Source: Aurantiochytrium sp. KH105 (taxonomy: Eukaryota; Sar; Bigyra; Thraustochytrida; Thraustochytriidae). Taken from it: 64,000 bases of DNA. The notes under the pieces were generated by a model that did not search any database, was not told the origin of the DNA, and saw only the letters and a list, made by a program, of their open reading frames with translations. Position numbers and translations under genes: made by a program. Below, one piece after another: positions 28,921 to 39,078 of this stretch; the first letter of the stretch is position 1, and each line of letters opens with the position of its first letter. The stretch is taken from NCBI GenBank assembly GCA_003116975.1, contig BGKB01000042.1:331139-395138 (forward strand), read 5' to 3'.

Positions 28921-29880
28921 ATGCCGGCGCGCACGGGGCCCGAGGAGATGCTGGGCCAGGAGCGAGGCCTGAAGATGCCGCTGCGGAGAGAGGCGAGGCC
29001 CAGCGCTGGGGCGTGCGCGTGCGTGGCGGCGGTGCTGGCCGTGTTTGCGGTCATCTCGACGTCCATGCTCGTGGGGGGCACAGAGTATGCGACGTACTCG
29101 ATGGGGCCTTTTGCCGTGTCGAACGTGCGTTTGGCCACGGTCTCGCACACCGGAACGGTGCTCGTGGCCAGCGGTATGTCCACCTTTGGGTCGGTGGACG
29201 ACACCGCCTGTCTCGATGAAACGATCAGCACGAACATCACCGGCACAACAACCAGCATTACCAGCAACAACTTTCAAGACTGGGGATACCCGTACGGGTT
29301 CTGCGACGAGCCCGAGGGCAGCGCGGGTATTCCCATGCAGGCCCGCGCTCTGCAGGCCTTTATCATCATTCTCGCTCTCTGTGCCATCGTCTGCACAAGC
29401 CTCCTCTGTGGCACGTGTGCCTTTAAGCGCCGCTCGCGGCCTTTTTCGCTTGCGGCAATTTTCGCCTGGAGCGGGGCTGTGGCGGGAGTATTGGCAATCG
29501 CGCAAATCGCGTCCTGGAAGTACTCGCGTGATCTCCGCGCCGGTATCGCGTACATGCCTGTGCGCATTGGTTCCTCCATGTACGGTCTTCAGGTCGAGAC
29601 AGAGCTCTCGTATGGTTCGGGCTTTGTTGGTCTCACATCGTCCACCCTCGTCATCATTGTCGCTGCTTTGTACAGCATGCACGCGCGCAATGAGATTCGC
29701 AGGCAGCTTGCCGACGAGGAAGATGCCCTTCCACCGCGGGTTCCTGGCGGTAGCCCAGCAGACTACAACATTGATGTTGGCAACTACAAGCAGGAATTCT
29801 CGGCGGATGAGCTTGCAATGGGAAAGAACGCCAAGCGCGGGGAAGTTGACCACACCACTGTCGTCCTTTCCGCAGTCTAA
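28921..29880 (+). CDS. Four-TM protein of claudin/PMP22/amastin shape
   Basis: A 319-residue integral membrane protein, most likely at the plasma membrane. TM1 is at about 30-52 and a long first loop at 53-140. That loop contains three N-linked sequons close together (NIT, NFT-type positions not all ideal) and two cysteines. TM2 is about 142-165, TM3 175-200 and TM4 234-254, with a ~65-residue acidic C-terminal tail. A long first extracellular loop and short remaining loops are the shape of claudins, PMP22 and trypanosomatid amastins. No diagnostic W-GLW-C-C claudin motif is seen, so family membership is inference from topology. The ATG at 28921 is chosen for its ACCATG context and because upstream codons are repeat-derived. 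Confidence 0.75.
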   Translation: MPARTGPEEMLGQERGLKMPLRREARPSAGACACVAAVLAVFAVISTSMLVGGTEYATYSMGPFAVSNVRLATVSHTGTVLVASGMSTFGSVDDTACLDETISTNITGTTTSITSNNFQDWGYPYGFCDEPEGSAGIPMQARALQAFIIILALCAIVCTSLLCGTCAFKRRSRPFSLAAIFAWSGAVAGVLAIAQIASWKYSRDLRAGIAYMPVRIGSSMYGLQVETELSYGSGFVGLTSSTLVIIVAALYSMHARNEIRRQLADEEDALPPRVPGGSPADYNIDVGNYKQEFSADELAMGKNAKRGEVDHTTVVLSAV

Positions 29881-31058
29881 TTCGCGCAGGTGCGCGCCCA
29901 GTTTAGTCTGTCGTGGCGAAAGAGCTCAGCTTTATTGATACTGGCTGCTCTACAATGCCTATGCAGGTTTTTATTCTCTCTCCTCTGCAAATATCGCCCA
30001 TTCGCCAGCTTGCTTGCTCGCTAGCTTGCTTGCTTGCTTAGCTTTAATCAATATGTAAAGTTTTACCACACACAACGAATCATTCTTTGCTTCACGGCTA
30101 CTAATTGTGAAGCCTCCTGCTGTCGTTGTCGAATCAGACGAAAGACCCTCTGGGTCGTTTGAGCTTCTTCGTGGAGGCCCGATCCCTTCAGCCCCCCCCT
30201 CACCTTGTCAACTTCCGTTTATCGGGGACAAGTACAAAACAAGGCCTTCGCACGCTGCGCTGTTTCGCCGCCGCGCGAGAGTTAATGTTGCTTGTCACGA
30301 ATTGCCGCAAAGCAAATACTTCGGGTCGACAAGGCGCAATCGCGAGCAACACCTTCCAATTGGGCCACGAACCGGACCTCGTCCCCAGCTCGATAACGTC
30401 GACGGCCTGTCCTGCTTTATCAGCGCCACAAGTCGCCCCGCCCCAGCTGCCTTGACATTTAGAGATGCGTCCATTACCAGAATAAGTAAAAACAATGATG
30501 ACATAATAAGTCTTATATAATAAGCAAAAGGTTGACCACCTCGAGGGTGCGAAATGGCTGCGGGCCATGCGGCATGGATTTGAGGGCTTTTGGCAAGCCG
30601 GACAGGAACTCCATGCACGCTGATGCTGGTGTGGAGAGGTAAATCATCGTCTTCTCCAAGGCTGGCCAACTTTTGTGGTATGGAAGTATAGAACGCAAGA
30701 AAAGAAACGAAAGGGGAGGCCAAATGTTTCCCGTTCTTTGAGAGCAAGAGGAAAACCAAAAGAAGATGAAGGAGAAAGTCCCACCAGCCAGAGAGGAAGG
30801 TAAACCGCCGCCATCAATTCAAATATGCCCAAGCAAGCGGGCGGTCGGTGATTGGGATCCTGGGGAAGCCCTTCGTCGTGGGTCGATTTTTGGGCTCGGG
30901 CAACCTTTTTGGTCTCCCCACACACAACACTTACGACTATTTGTTCTTCCTTTTCCCGAGGCTTGCTGCAGCGCAGGCGATACCGTACTTGCCCTCTTTT
31001 TTAACGCCGGTCCCGCTTCGTTTCGGTCTGGGTAGCCGCGGAAAGAACCGGCTGTCTC
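29881..31058. other. Spacer between two plus-strand genes
   Basis: AT-balanced. It has a (GCTT)n-like run at 30007-30041. An ATG-started 89-codon plus frame at 30766-31035 and several minus-strand frames without ATG (30295-30925) have some protein-like texture but no recognisable family. The plus frame could be an upstream exon or short upstream reading frame of the next gene. Nothing is called with confidence. Confidence 0.45.
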
Positions 31059-32576
31059 ATGCTGTCGAACCGTGGAAAAGGAAAACCACTATGGAGTGGC
31101 AAGGGTTGGCAAAACCTGGTCTCTCGGCGGCCAAAAGCAGACCAAACTAGCCTCGTCGTTTTGGCCGACGGAAAGCATCGCCGCAAGGCTCGGCGTCCCT
31201 CGATGTTTGCCCTCGGACGCAGACTCAAGGACAAGGATGGGCGATCTCGTTCATTTAGCGCGAACGACGCTGTCGAAGACACGGTTGCGGTCGATCCCTT
31301 TGCCAAGCTTGACGCGACCTTTGTCGAATCAGACGATAGTGATGAAGAAGCAGATGGCGAGGAGCCACCATGCAAGCATCAAAGTGGCCGACTCTCGCGC
31401 CATGGATCGGGACGGTGGACGGGGCGAAATAGCTTTCGCTTAAAAAGGTGCGCATCTCTTGACATGGCTCCCTCGAGCAGAGACCGCGCCTTGGCAACGT
31501 ACAAGAAATTTTCTGCTGCCAGCGCAGGGAGCAGGCGTCAAATCAAGGTGGACCTTTGTCCCAGCGTGACGCTCGACATGGTCAGACGCGTCTTTGCCGA
31601 AGTGACGCGCCAATGCGGATTCCAGCCCGAGCACTGCGTTGGGGACGGCATTTACATTACCCATGTCGTCGAAGTCCGCAAACCCTCGGGGCGTAGCAAA
31701 AAGGAGGTCCGCATACAGTTTCCGGTTGTCCAGGAGCTCACCGTGAGAAATTATGGCAAAGGAAGTGCTTCATACTCGACGGTGTACCTGTGCTGGCAGC
31801 ATCTTGGACCCAAGACCTCTTGCGAACGACCGTCCGGCTCGGGTCTTCCTCGACTTCACTCTGCCCCCACTTTTGCACTCAAGCAGAGCCTCGTCAATGG
31901 GAAAAAGGCACGTCTCGCCAAAACCCTAGAGCCAATCATTGAGGAGTTGATCGGACGCTGGCGCGCCACGCTATTCCAAAAGCAGTACGCCTTGGAGGCC
32001 GCGACGCTCGAGAACAACGCCGATGCGCCGTGGCGGAGCCTCATGCCCGACGAAGTCGACTATGAGGATTCGGACGACGAAGGCGTCGAGAGACAGCAAG
32101 ACGCGAGTCAGAGAAAGGCCTCGTCTTCCTCGCTTGTTTCGAGTGTGTCTTCCGGCTCATTCAAATCTTTCATGAGTGGCTCATCTCTCGAGATGTCTCA
32201 AGAGGCTTGCAGAAAAGAGCTCTCAAAGGAACCAGTCCCGCAACCCAAAGTACGCGTCATGGCACCACCCATGTTGGCTACGTCTTCTTCATCGTCATCG
32301 TCATCACCGTCGCCATCGCTAGCCACAACGTCGCTTGGAGTGCAGGCACGGAACAAAGAGAAAGCTCTGCATTTGGCTGGCGCGGCCCCTTCTCATCCGG
32401 GAAATCGACAGCGAAAGCCATCGCCGAAACTCTTCCGGCCCAAGTCTGCGCTCAAGCTCCCTTCCGACACCAGTTCGCAGCTGCACGGTCCTCTGCGGAC
32501 GCGTTCGGTAAAGTTTTCGGAGAGCGACAAGGTTGACATCTTGGAAATACACGAGATCATCGCGAGGCTCGCATGA
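31059..32576 (+). CDS. Unknown Ser-rich protein with RVxF-like C-terminal motif
   Basis: A 505-residue protein I do not recognise. It has a basic N-terminus and an acidic patch (about 88-102; ESDDSDEEADGEE). A central more ordered region (about 140-320) starts IKVDLCPSVTLDMVRRVFAEVTRQCG and ends in a helix rich in Trp, Arg and Glu. Ser-rich disorder follows. Near the C-terminus, RSVKFSESDKV fits the RVxF docking motif for protein phosphatase 1 and resembles the VRFSE motif of PPP1R15; a PP1-regulator role is a hypothesis only. The ATG has a poor context (C at -3); an alternative is the ATG near 31204. The stop overlaps the start of the next frame (ATGA), which is odd for a nuclear gene and may mean alternative splicing. 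Confidence 0.6.
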   Translation: MLSNRGKGKPLWSGKGWQNLVSRRPKADQTSLVVLADGKHRRKARRPSMFALGRRLKDKDGRSRSFSANDAVEDTVAVDPFAKLDATFVESDDSDEEADGEEPPCKHQSGRLSRHGSGRWTGRNSFRLKRCASLDMAPSSRDRALATYKKFSAASAGSRRQIKVDLCPSVTLDMVRRVFAEVTRQCGFQPEHCVGDGIYITHVVEVRKPSGRSKKEVRIQFPVVQELTVRNYGKGSASYSTVYLCWQHLGPKTSCERPSGSGLPRLHSAPTFALKQSLVNGKKARLAKTLEPIIEELIGRWRATLFQKQYALEAATLENNADAPWRSLMPDEVDYEDSDDEGVERQQDASQRKASSSSLVSSVSSGSFKSFMSGSSLEMSQEACRKELSKEPVPQPKVRVMAPPMLATSSSSSSSSPSPSLATTSLGVQARNKEKALHLAGAAPSHPGNRQRKPSPKLFRPKSALKLPSDTSSQLHGPLRTRSVKFSESDKVDILEIHEIIARLA

Positions 32577-33121
32577 GCGCAGGGTGTTTTGCCACAAATG
32601 CATATGGCCAGGTGCGTCCCCTGATCAGCACGCGCACGGGGGTGCTCATTGCTCCAGCGTCGGATCCCAAAGAGTCAAACGAAAACGTGCACCGCCCCTC
32701 CGAGACCCCAATAAACAACCTGAAAGACTTGAACGCGTATGAGCTGGAGGAGCTCCTGCTGCAAAAGGAAAAGGAGCTACGGCGTCAGCGCCGACGCGAG
32801 CGACGTCGACGTCGACGTTTGCTGGAAGAGCAAGCACTCGAACCAGCACGGCCCAAGCTCGAAAAGAAATGCTCTGGGCTCAATGTGGGCGAGGACCGCA
32901 CCAAAGATCACAATGACAAAACAAATTGGGATTATAGTGGAACAATGCCTACAAAGGAGCGGGGTCCGCGGCCCGACTCGGTTTCAGATGTTGGCCCAGT
33001 CGTTCAATCGTACAGCTCGCTTCCACCGGGAAGAGAAAGCGCTCGGGCCTACAGCCCTGAGCAACAGCCGTCGCAGCAGCGGCGGCGGCCAACAACGGGA
33101 CGCGTGGTTGGCTGCGCCTGA
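32573..33121 (+). CDS. Unknown basic coiled-coil frame overlapping the upstream stop
   Basis: The 182-codon frame starts within the stop of the preceding frame (ATGA overlap). It contains LNAYELEELLLQKEKELRRQ followed by an Arg-rich helix, then a disordered tail. The texture suggests real protein, but independent translation is doubtful. A GTAAAG donor after 32507 and an AG acceptor at 32611 would join the preceding frame to this one in phase, removing 104 bp. The two might therefore be one gene or splice isoforms. That splice would remove the RVxF-like end of the first product. The 3' end lies 88 bp from the convergent MPV17 gene. Confidence 0.45.
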   Translation: MSAGCFATNAYGQVRPLISTRTGVLIAPASDPKESNENVHRPSETPINNLKDLNAYELEELLLQKEKELRRQRRRERRRRRRLLEEQALEPARPKLEKKCSGLNVGEDRTKDHNDKTNWDYSGTMPTKERGPRPDSVSDVGPVVQSYSSLPPGRESARAYSPEQQPSQQRRRPTTGRVVGCA

Positions 33122-33208
33122 TGGCGGCGGCTGGGAGCGCGCGCTGAGCGCAACTTTTGGAGAAAAAAAATTAAGCATGTTGTCTCTGTGTGCCACGATG
33201 GTATAGTA

Positions 33209-33841
33209 CTAGTTCACAAGAGCCTTGTTAGGGGCGGTGGCGCGCTTGACGAGACGCGAGGCAGCATCGAGCGATTCAGGGGTGGTTTTGGTGTTGCCCA
33301 TGTAGGAGAGGAACATTGACCAACCGACGCCAACGATGTTGACGACCAGAACGCGCTGGCGGAGCGGGACCATGGTAAAGTTTACGTACTGGACTGCGGG
33401 CCAGATCGTCCAAAGTGCCAGCATGGTGGGCCAAAGCTTGGCGCGAAGACGGTCCGCGACGCTGTTGAGGCTGCCCGTTTCGAGGTAGCTGTTGATGGAG
33501 TGAAACATGGTCATGTTTGCCGTCGCCGCGAACGTTTGGTCCAGCACGATCTTTTGTACTGCGGCCGTCCGACCCGTGCCCTTGACCATGACGTCGAGCA
33601 CCCTGTACCATCCGTGCAGAAAGGGCGACAGCCACATGGCGCCGTAGACGAGCATGCGGCCCGTGCGAGGCGCGTCCCACTGCTGCATGCCCTGCATCTT
33701 CTGCACGACCACGTCTCCCGTGCCATAGATCACGCACGCCGAGGCCACCTTGGTCCTCAGCGGCGCCTCGGTGAGCCCGCGGTTGTACGCCGCCCACCCG
33801 CGCGACGGCAGCGCGCGCACCGACCTCACGGCGGCCTGCAT
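33209..33841 (-). CDS. MPV17/PXMP2/Sym1 family membrane protein
   Basis: A 210-residue protein of the four-TM MPV17/PXMP2 family, whose members sit in the mitochondrial inner or the peroxisomal membrane and form small channels or affect nucleotide and metabolite pools. Family marks include RGWAAYNRGLTEAPLRTK, ACVIYGTGDVVVQ, the DAPRTGRMLVYGA segment, HGWYRVLD and the C-terminal LWPTMLALWTIWPAVQYVNFTMVPLRQRVL (a variant of the usual W..WP..Q..NF..VP...R). The length is normal. Mitochondrion or peroxisome cannot be decided. The ATG at 33841 gives the N-terminus MQAAVRSVRALPS, with A at -3; codons upstream have no other ATG. Confidence 0.9.
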   Translation of the reverse strand: MQAAVRSVRALPSRGWAAYNRGLTEAPLRTKVASACVIYGTGDVVVQKMQGMQQWDAPRTGRMLVYGAMWLSPFLHGWYRVLDVMVKGTGRTAAVQKIVLDQTFAATANMTMFHSINSYLETGSLNSVADRLRAKLWPTMLALWTIWPAVQYVNFTMVPLRQRVLVVNIVGVGWSMFLSYMGNTKTTPESLDAASRLVKRATAPNKALVN

Positions 33842-34899
33842 TGTCTCCTCTTGCCCGCTTCCCGTCCAGTGAGTGCCTCCTTCCCTCGCGCGCGCGAGCT
33901 CTGCAGCCTGCAACCGGGCAGCCGGACGGGCTCTGCGCGATGCGTGTTTGCCGCGCGCTCGAGCTCGCCCTCCCGGAGCAGCGGTATCATCTCATGGCGC
34001 GCGCGTGTTGGCCTCGCCGACTCTCGCAGACGCTGGTGATGACGCAATCGCGGCGGCGAGAGGAAAACAAGGGAAAAGAAAGTAGCCTTCTAAAGGGCAG
34101 TGCGCGTCACAGTCGCGGTGGTGTGCACGCACAGTGTTTGTTGTGTTGCTGCTGTTATTTATACAGTTAGTATGCGGCGAGAAGAAGGGGAGAGAACGAA
34201 GAGAACGAGAATGAAAAGAAAGAACTATCTATACCCAGGTCAGGAATCATGATGGCCGAGGGCACGGCTGGGCGAGTCCGACTTCTGGCGGGCGGACGTG
34301 GAGATCGCTGGCATGGGGTGGTTCTCGCGAGGATGGGCTGGATTGAGTGGGACGATGGTGAGCAAGCTTGGTGGTGAACGAGCGATGAGTGCGTGACACC
34401 TGGCTTTCGTCAAATCAAACCCAACATGCCAGCCAAAGGATAGTACAAATAACACCCAACCAAGCTCTTCAAGCTCTTGCGTCTTGGAAAGCAAGAGCAG
34501 CGCGTGAGGGAAGCTTGCTTTTTCTCATCAGCCAGAGCCTGCTCGAACGAAGTCTGATCTGCGTATAGTAAGTACTCCGGTTCGCGCTCGCAGTCGCTTT
34601 TGGGGACATAGTGGCTGAGGACCGACCAGACCATCGCTCACGAGCCTCGGCCTGGGAGAAAGAACAAGACCCAAACCAAGGTTCGAGTCACGCCTCAAGC
34701 GAGACACCCCGCTGGGACCAGCGGGCGGGCGCGCGCGTGCGCGGGTGGACCAGCGGGCGAGTACGCAAGCAAGCAGACAGGCAGGGAGGCGTCGGCTCAC
34801 GCGGAGAACGACCGGCTGAAGAAAGAAGCTCCTTCAAGTTTGTGCTGCTCTGATCGGCGAGGATATAAACTTCTAACGTCCACGCGAGATGCAAGAAGA
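33842..34899. other. Divergent promoter region
   Basis: Between MPV17 (-) and the Cys/His-rich orphan (+). It holds GTATAGTAAGTA at 34563-34574, identical to 5307-5318, and a TATAAA-like GGATATAAAC at 34861-34870, about 30-40 bp before the orphan's ATG. A GGTTCGAGTC sequence near 34679 recalls a tRNA T-loop, but no cloverleaf could be drawn around it. Confidence 0.5.
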
Positions 34900-35535
34900 A
34901 TGGCGGACGAGGTGCAGACGCGAGCGCATTTTGAGACATTGCTGGCGCGGGAGAAGGCGCTCAAGGCAAGAACGCGCGTGCATTTCGCATCTACGTTGAA
35001 CAAGCGTTGGGAGCCAACGATTCGAGAATCTGTAGAAGAGGCGCTTCTTCGACTCGGCTGGAACTGGGACGCTCCGCGACGGCCTGCTTCAGAAGAGGTT
35101 CTCGAACTGCGGCGATTTATTGAAAGAGCTGCACGTGCTTGCGGGTTTGAATACTGCGCTTTACGGCAAGCGCCTCGCGAAGCCTTTGCTGCTCAAGATG
35201 CCGCTCGATGGGCTGCCATCGTGGCCAGCAAGGATCTCTCCGTCGACGACGTTAACGCTGTGCTCGACGCTCGTCGTCTTGGCGACTTCCTCTTTACAGA
35301 AAGACACTGGAAGGCTCTCGGAGGCGCGCTTGAGAGATATCCGCTTCACGATTTCGTGCAGGATGATTATGCCATGCACTGTGCTGCTTGCCATGCGCTT
35401 AATGCCGTCTGGTGTGCAACATGTGAGGCATGCTCAGCATGTGCCCAGCGTCAAGACTGGGGCCATCTTTGCGATTTGCAGCCGGACCGGACCGACCCTT
35501 GCATGAACGACAAGGATACGGAAAGTGATAAATAA
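34900..35535 (+). CDS. Unknown protein with C-terminal Cys/His cluster
   Basis: A 211-residue soluble protein of no recognised family. The N-terminal 60 residues are a charged helix followed by KRWEPTIRESVEEALLRLGWNWD. The middle is alpha-helical (about 70-150). About residues 160-190 contain HCAACH...WCATCEACSACAQ...HLCD, with CxxC pairs and histidines spaced for one or two zinc sites. The tail is acidic. The ATG at 34900 has A at -3 and follows a possible TATA-like element. It stands between MPV17 and the peroxisomal carrier with its own spacers, so no operon-like link is implied. Confidence 0.65.
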   Translation: MADEVQTRAHFETLLAREKALKARTRVHFASTLNKRWEPTIRESVEEALLRLGWNWDAPRRPASEEVLELRRFIERAARACGFEYCALRQAPREAFAAQDAARWAAIVASKDLSVDDVNAVLDARRLGDFLFTERHWKALGGALERYPLHDFVQDDYAMHCAACHALNAVWCATCEACSACAQRQDWGHLCDLQPDRTDPCMNDKDTESDK

Positions 35536-36199
35536 CGCTGTGGCTGCAGCTGCAGCGTTGTCGAACTCCTGACGCGCACCTTGTATTGCTCGACAATCTC
35601 CAGCTGCTCATGATGACGGGCAATGCCAGTGCTGTCTGCAGTGTTTGCAGCTGCGCTGATGCAAAAGCACCGTAGACGAGCAAAAAGCCGACAGGTCGCT
35701 GGCTGCTGCTGCTGCTGCTGCTGCACTGCTACTGCTGCTAATGCCGCCGCGTGAGTCCGACTCGGAGCGCGTCATCCCACCTCTCTCTTGCGGGTCGGTC
35801 TCGCCTCCGCCGCCCGGGTGGTCTCACATGGCATGTCGTACTTTACGCGGGTGCCTGCTGCTCCTGCTGCGTCCGCCATGGGTGGCTCCATGCCATCCAT
35901 GCCCGCTGCCGCAGACTGCCAGTGTCGCCCCCGCGCGTCGAATGATGTGCACCGCGATGCCAGCTGCTAGCTAGGCCCACGCAGAAAGCGGCAGTGTAGA
36001 AGCAGGGGTATTATTAGCAGTGTGTCGCAGAGCGCAGAGTGGACCACACGAGGTTTAGCGCCTCGAGGGTGGCCGCCAGTGGTGGTAGAGGACAATTCCC
36101 AAAAGCCTCTGCGCGAGTCTGTGCGCGAGAAGGACAGGCGCGCGGCGACGCGGACCGAGCAGGCAGGCGGGCGCGCGGACGGCGAGAGAGGGAAGGAAG
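35536..36199. other. Spacer between two plus-strand genes
   Basis: This contains the orphan's 3' side with a short (CTG)n run at 35705-35725 and the GC-rich promoter and leader of the carrier gene. No other feature was seen. Confidence 0.5.
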
Positions 36200-37438
36200 A
36201 TGGGCGCGGGCAAAGATGGGCACGTGAACACGCTGCTGTCGCGCACGACGCTCGCGCACGCGGTGTCCGGGTCGGTGGGCAGCGTGCTCGCCATGATGCT
36301 CACGTACCCCTTGGACCGCGTGCGTACGATGAAGCAGCTCTCGCGCGGCGGCAAAGAGGGCGGCGTCGTGGAGGTGCTTCGGTCGATTCTGGAAAAGGAG
36401 GGCTGGCATGGACTCTATGCAGGACTGCAGCCCATGCTGGTCGCGCTTGGCGCGTCCAACTTTGTCTACTTTTATTGGTTCACAGCGCTTCGCGCGGGCC
36501 TCCAATACCTGGCGCGAAAGAGCAAACCCCGCGGGGCCCTTGCAGACCCGAACGGACCCATCAGCAACCTTTTGCTGGCCTCAGTAGCTGGTACGCTCAA
36601 TGTGCTTCTCACAACCCCTCTTTGGGTCGCGTACACGCGGCTTGCCGTGCAAATGATGTCGAGGTCCAAGGCCAAGGCCGAAGCCAGAGCCAAAGCCGCT
36701 GCAATGACTGCTGGCGAAAAGGACAATGCCACGAAACCTGCTGCTGTCTCTGAGCAGGCTAACAAGGCCGACGATAAAGACGCCGAGCCGCAATACACTG
36801 GCATGCTCGACGCCATGCGCAAAATCGCCGAGCGCGATGGCGCGGCCTCGCTCTGGTCCGGTCTCGGACCCTCGTTGATTCTCGTCTCTAATCCTTCGGT
36901 GCAATTTGCTTCGTACGAGTGGCTCAAGCACGCCTTGCTCAAATTTCGTCTCAAGATGGAACCTACCACCCGAGACCTTATGCACATTGGCGAGGTTATG
37001 GAGGGCGCCACGGAAGATGTCGTCAGCGAGGCTGTCCTTGGTACGGAGCTCTCTAGCATCGAGTACCTCTTGCTCGGTGCGACCGCCAAGCTCATTGCTA
37101 CGGTCGTCACCTACCCGTTGCAGGTTGCACAGACGCGTCTCCGTGCTGAGGCGAACAAGCGCAAGGCGCTTGCTGCCGACCGTGCGACCGGAAGTCTCAG
37201 CGCGGACCAGGAAGCCCAGGCTGCCGAGGCTGAGTCGCAAGCGCCGCTCACCACCTTGTCATGCTTGCGCAAGATCTATCATCTCGACGGCATCCCGGGT
37301 CTTTTCGCAGGCATGGAAGCCAAATTGCTGCAGACCTGTCTTACCTCGGCGTTCATGTTTGCGGCCTACGAGCAAATCTGTGCCATCATCCTGCGTTTCA
37401 TCCTTTGGAGAAAGGTATCCTCCAAGCAGTCCGCTTAA
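36200..37438 (+). CDS. Peroxisomal adenine-nucleotide/CoA carrier, PMP34 (SLC25A17) type
   Basis: A 412-residue mitochondrial-carrier-family protein. The three Solcar repeats start at about 15, 112 and 270. Signature motifs are TYPLDRVRT in repeat 1, TTPLWVAYTRL in repeat 2 and TYPLQVAQTRL in repeat 3; the TPLWV form in repeat 2 is typical of PMP34/ANT1-type peroxisomal carriers. These exchange ATP, CoA, FAD or NAD for peroxisomal beta-oxidation. Two hydrophilic insertions, a basic/Ala-rich one near 155-195 and a short one in repeat 3, make it longer than the usual 300-330. Organelle assignment rests on motif resemblance. The start is GGAAGATG. Confidence 0.85.
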   Translation: MGAGKDGHVNTLLSRTTLAHAVSGSVGSVLAMMLTYPLDRVRTMKQLSRGGKEGGVVEVLRSILEKEGWHGLYAGLQPMLVALGASNFVYFYWFTALRAGLQYLARKSKPRGALADPNGPISNLLLASVAGTLNVLLTTPLWVAYTRLAVQMMSRSKAKAEARAKAAAMTAGEKDNATKPAAVSEQANKADDKDAEPQYTGMLDAMRKIAERDGAASLWSGLGPSLILVSNPSVQFASYEWLKHALLKFRLKMEPTTRDLMHIGEVMEGATEDVVSEAVLGTELSSIEYLLLGATAKLIATVVTYPLQVAQTRLRAEANKRKALAADRATGSLSADQEAQAAEAESQAPLTTLSCLRKIYHLDGIPGLFAGMEAKLLQTCLTSAFMFAAYEQICAIILRFILWRKVSSKQSA

Positions 37439-37752
37439 GTTTTGCATATCCCTTTGTCCTTCCACCCTTCCTTCATTTTATATTTTCAAGGCGGTGGCTC
37501 TGAGGTTCGGTATTTTGGCTGATGTTTAGGTCACAATGTTTTATTTCCCCTTCTCTCTCTCCCTCTCTCAACGATCAACCCCATTCATCTTTTCCCTCAT
37601 TGACATATTGAAAGTTCTTTCTTATTTGGTGGCTGCCACCGCAAAGCAATAATAAGCTATAAGTGCCGAGGGTAAGACGGAACGAGCCTCCCTGTTTCGT
37701 GAGCTTGGCCCTCCCATATCTCTCTCTCTCTCTCTCTTTATCATTTCTACAT
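37439..37752. other. Short convergent 3' spacer
   Basis: Pyrimidine-rich runs (37550-37570 and 37720-37740, CT repeats) lie between the carrier and the poly-Gln orphan, with no gene. Confidence 0.5.
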
Positions 37753-39032
37753 TTACGATTTGGATTCCATGTTCTGCGAAGAGGCAGACCTCGTGAGAAG
37801 CGAGAGACGGCGGATCTGGCCCAAAAGATCCTCCATCGGGTCTGTAGAGTCCACAAAGACCTCGCGTGAGGCCACCTTGCTTAAGAGTTTCAAAATTTGC
37901 TTGCCGCTGAGCGTCTCGGTGACCTTGACATTCGTTGAAGCGGCCTCGGGCAGAAATAATCGAGAGCGCAAAAGGCTCACCACGCGGTAGAGAGCCATGG
38001 CGCGCAGGCAGTCCGCAAGGCGCTCCTCATAACCGTGCAAAAACTGCTCGCGCTGAGCAGGTGTCAGCTGCACCGCGTCCGCGAGCCCCGAGCTCATGCT
38101 CGTTGACCCAAGCATGACAAGAGCTGTCGCATAATTCGTGAGCTCCTTGACGGCGAGCGTAATTTGTTTGAACGCACGATCTGCAATGGCAGCACGCGTC
38201 TTGGAGTCTTGGTCCAAAAACACCATCATGCGACGCACGTGCATCTTCGTCGCGAGCTCGACCTTGAGCTTGGCTCGAGCCTTGATCGGATCAAAGCCGT
38301 CCGTGGCCGCAGGCGTACCAGCCTTGGCGGTCGGGAGCTCGTCATCCTTGTGTCGGTGCTCACAGTGTTCGTGCGAGAGCGCATGACTGTCAGTACTATC
38401 TCCTGCAAGCGCAAGACCAATCAGGGCGCGTTCGTGAGCGGTGTACGACTCTTTTCGAGTCGTCAGCACACGCATCAGCTCGAGCAAGTGATTTCGGTGC
38501 TGCTCGATTTGAAATTGATACATTGCCTTGCGCATGCGATTGAGCTTGGCCAAGATTTTATTGCGCACTTCAATGGGCTGGTCCAGATCTGCCGTGGACA
38601 TGGCCCATGATCGCTTCAGCTCCGTCACGTCCCATGCTTCCTGCAATGATGTCATCAAGTCCTCCTCCGTAGTAGACTCATTTGGCTTGGGGCGACTCAG
38701 CGGTGGCGGCACTGGAATGAGGGCGGGAATGCGCCCGTGCTCTCCATTCTCACTTGTACCGTTTGCACCAGCACTGCTCGCCTTGGGCGCAGAGGGAAGA
38801 GCGTTTGGCGATTGTCCTAAAGAAGGAGGAGGCGGTGGCGTCGTCGCTCGCGAAGATGAGGCGGCTGACGACAACGACGCTGCGTCGGATGAGTGCGTGT
38901 CTCGCATGGAGACGTCTCTGACCGCCGAAGTCGGTATTCGCGAGGCAGGCGACGGTCCTTGCTGGTGCTGTGCTGCATGTGGCGCGAGCGAACGCGACTG
39001 CTGAGCTGCTCCCTGGCGTTGCTGTTGTTGTT

Positions 39033-39078
<46 letters not shown>

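Noticed and set aside
34611-34710. Possible tRNA because of GGTTCGAGTC
   Set aside because: No acceptor, D or anticodon stems could be paired around it.
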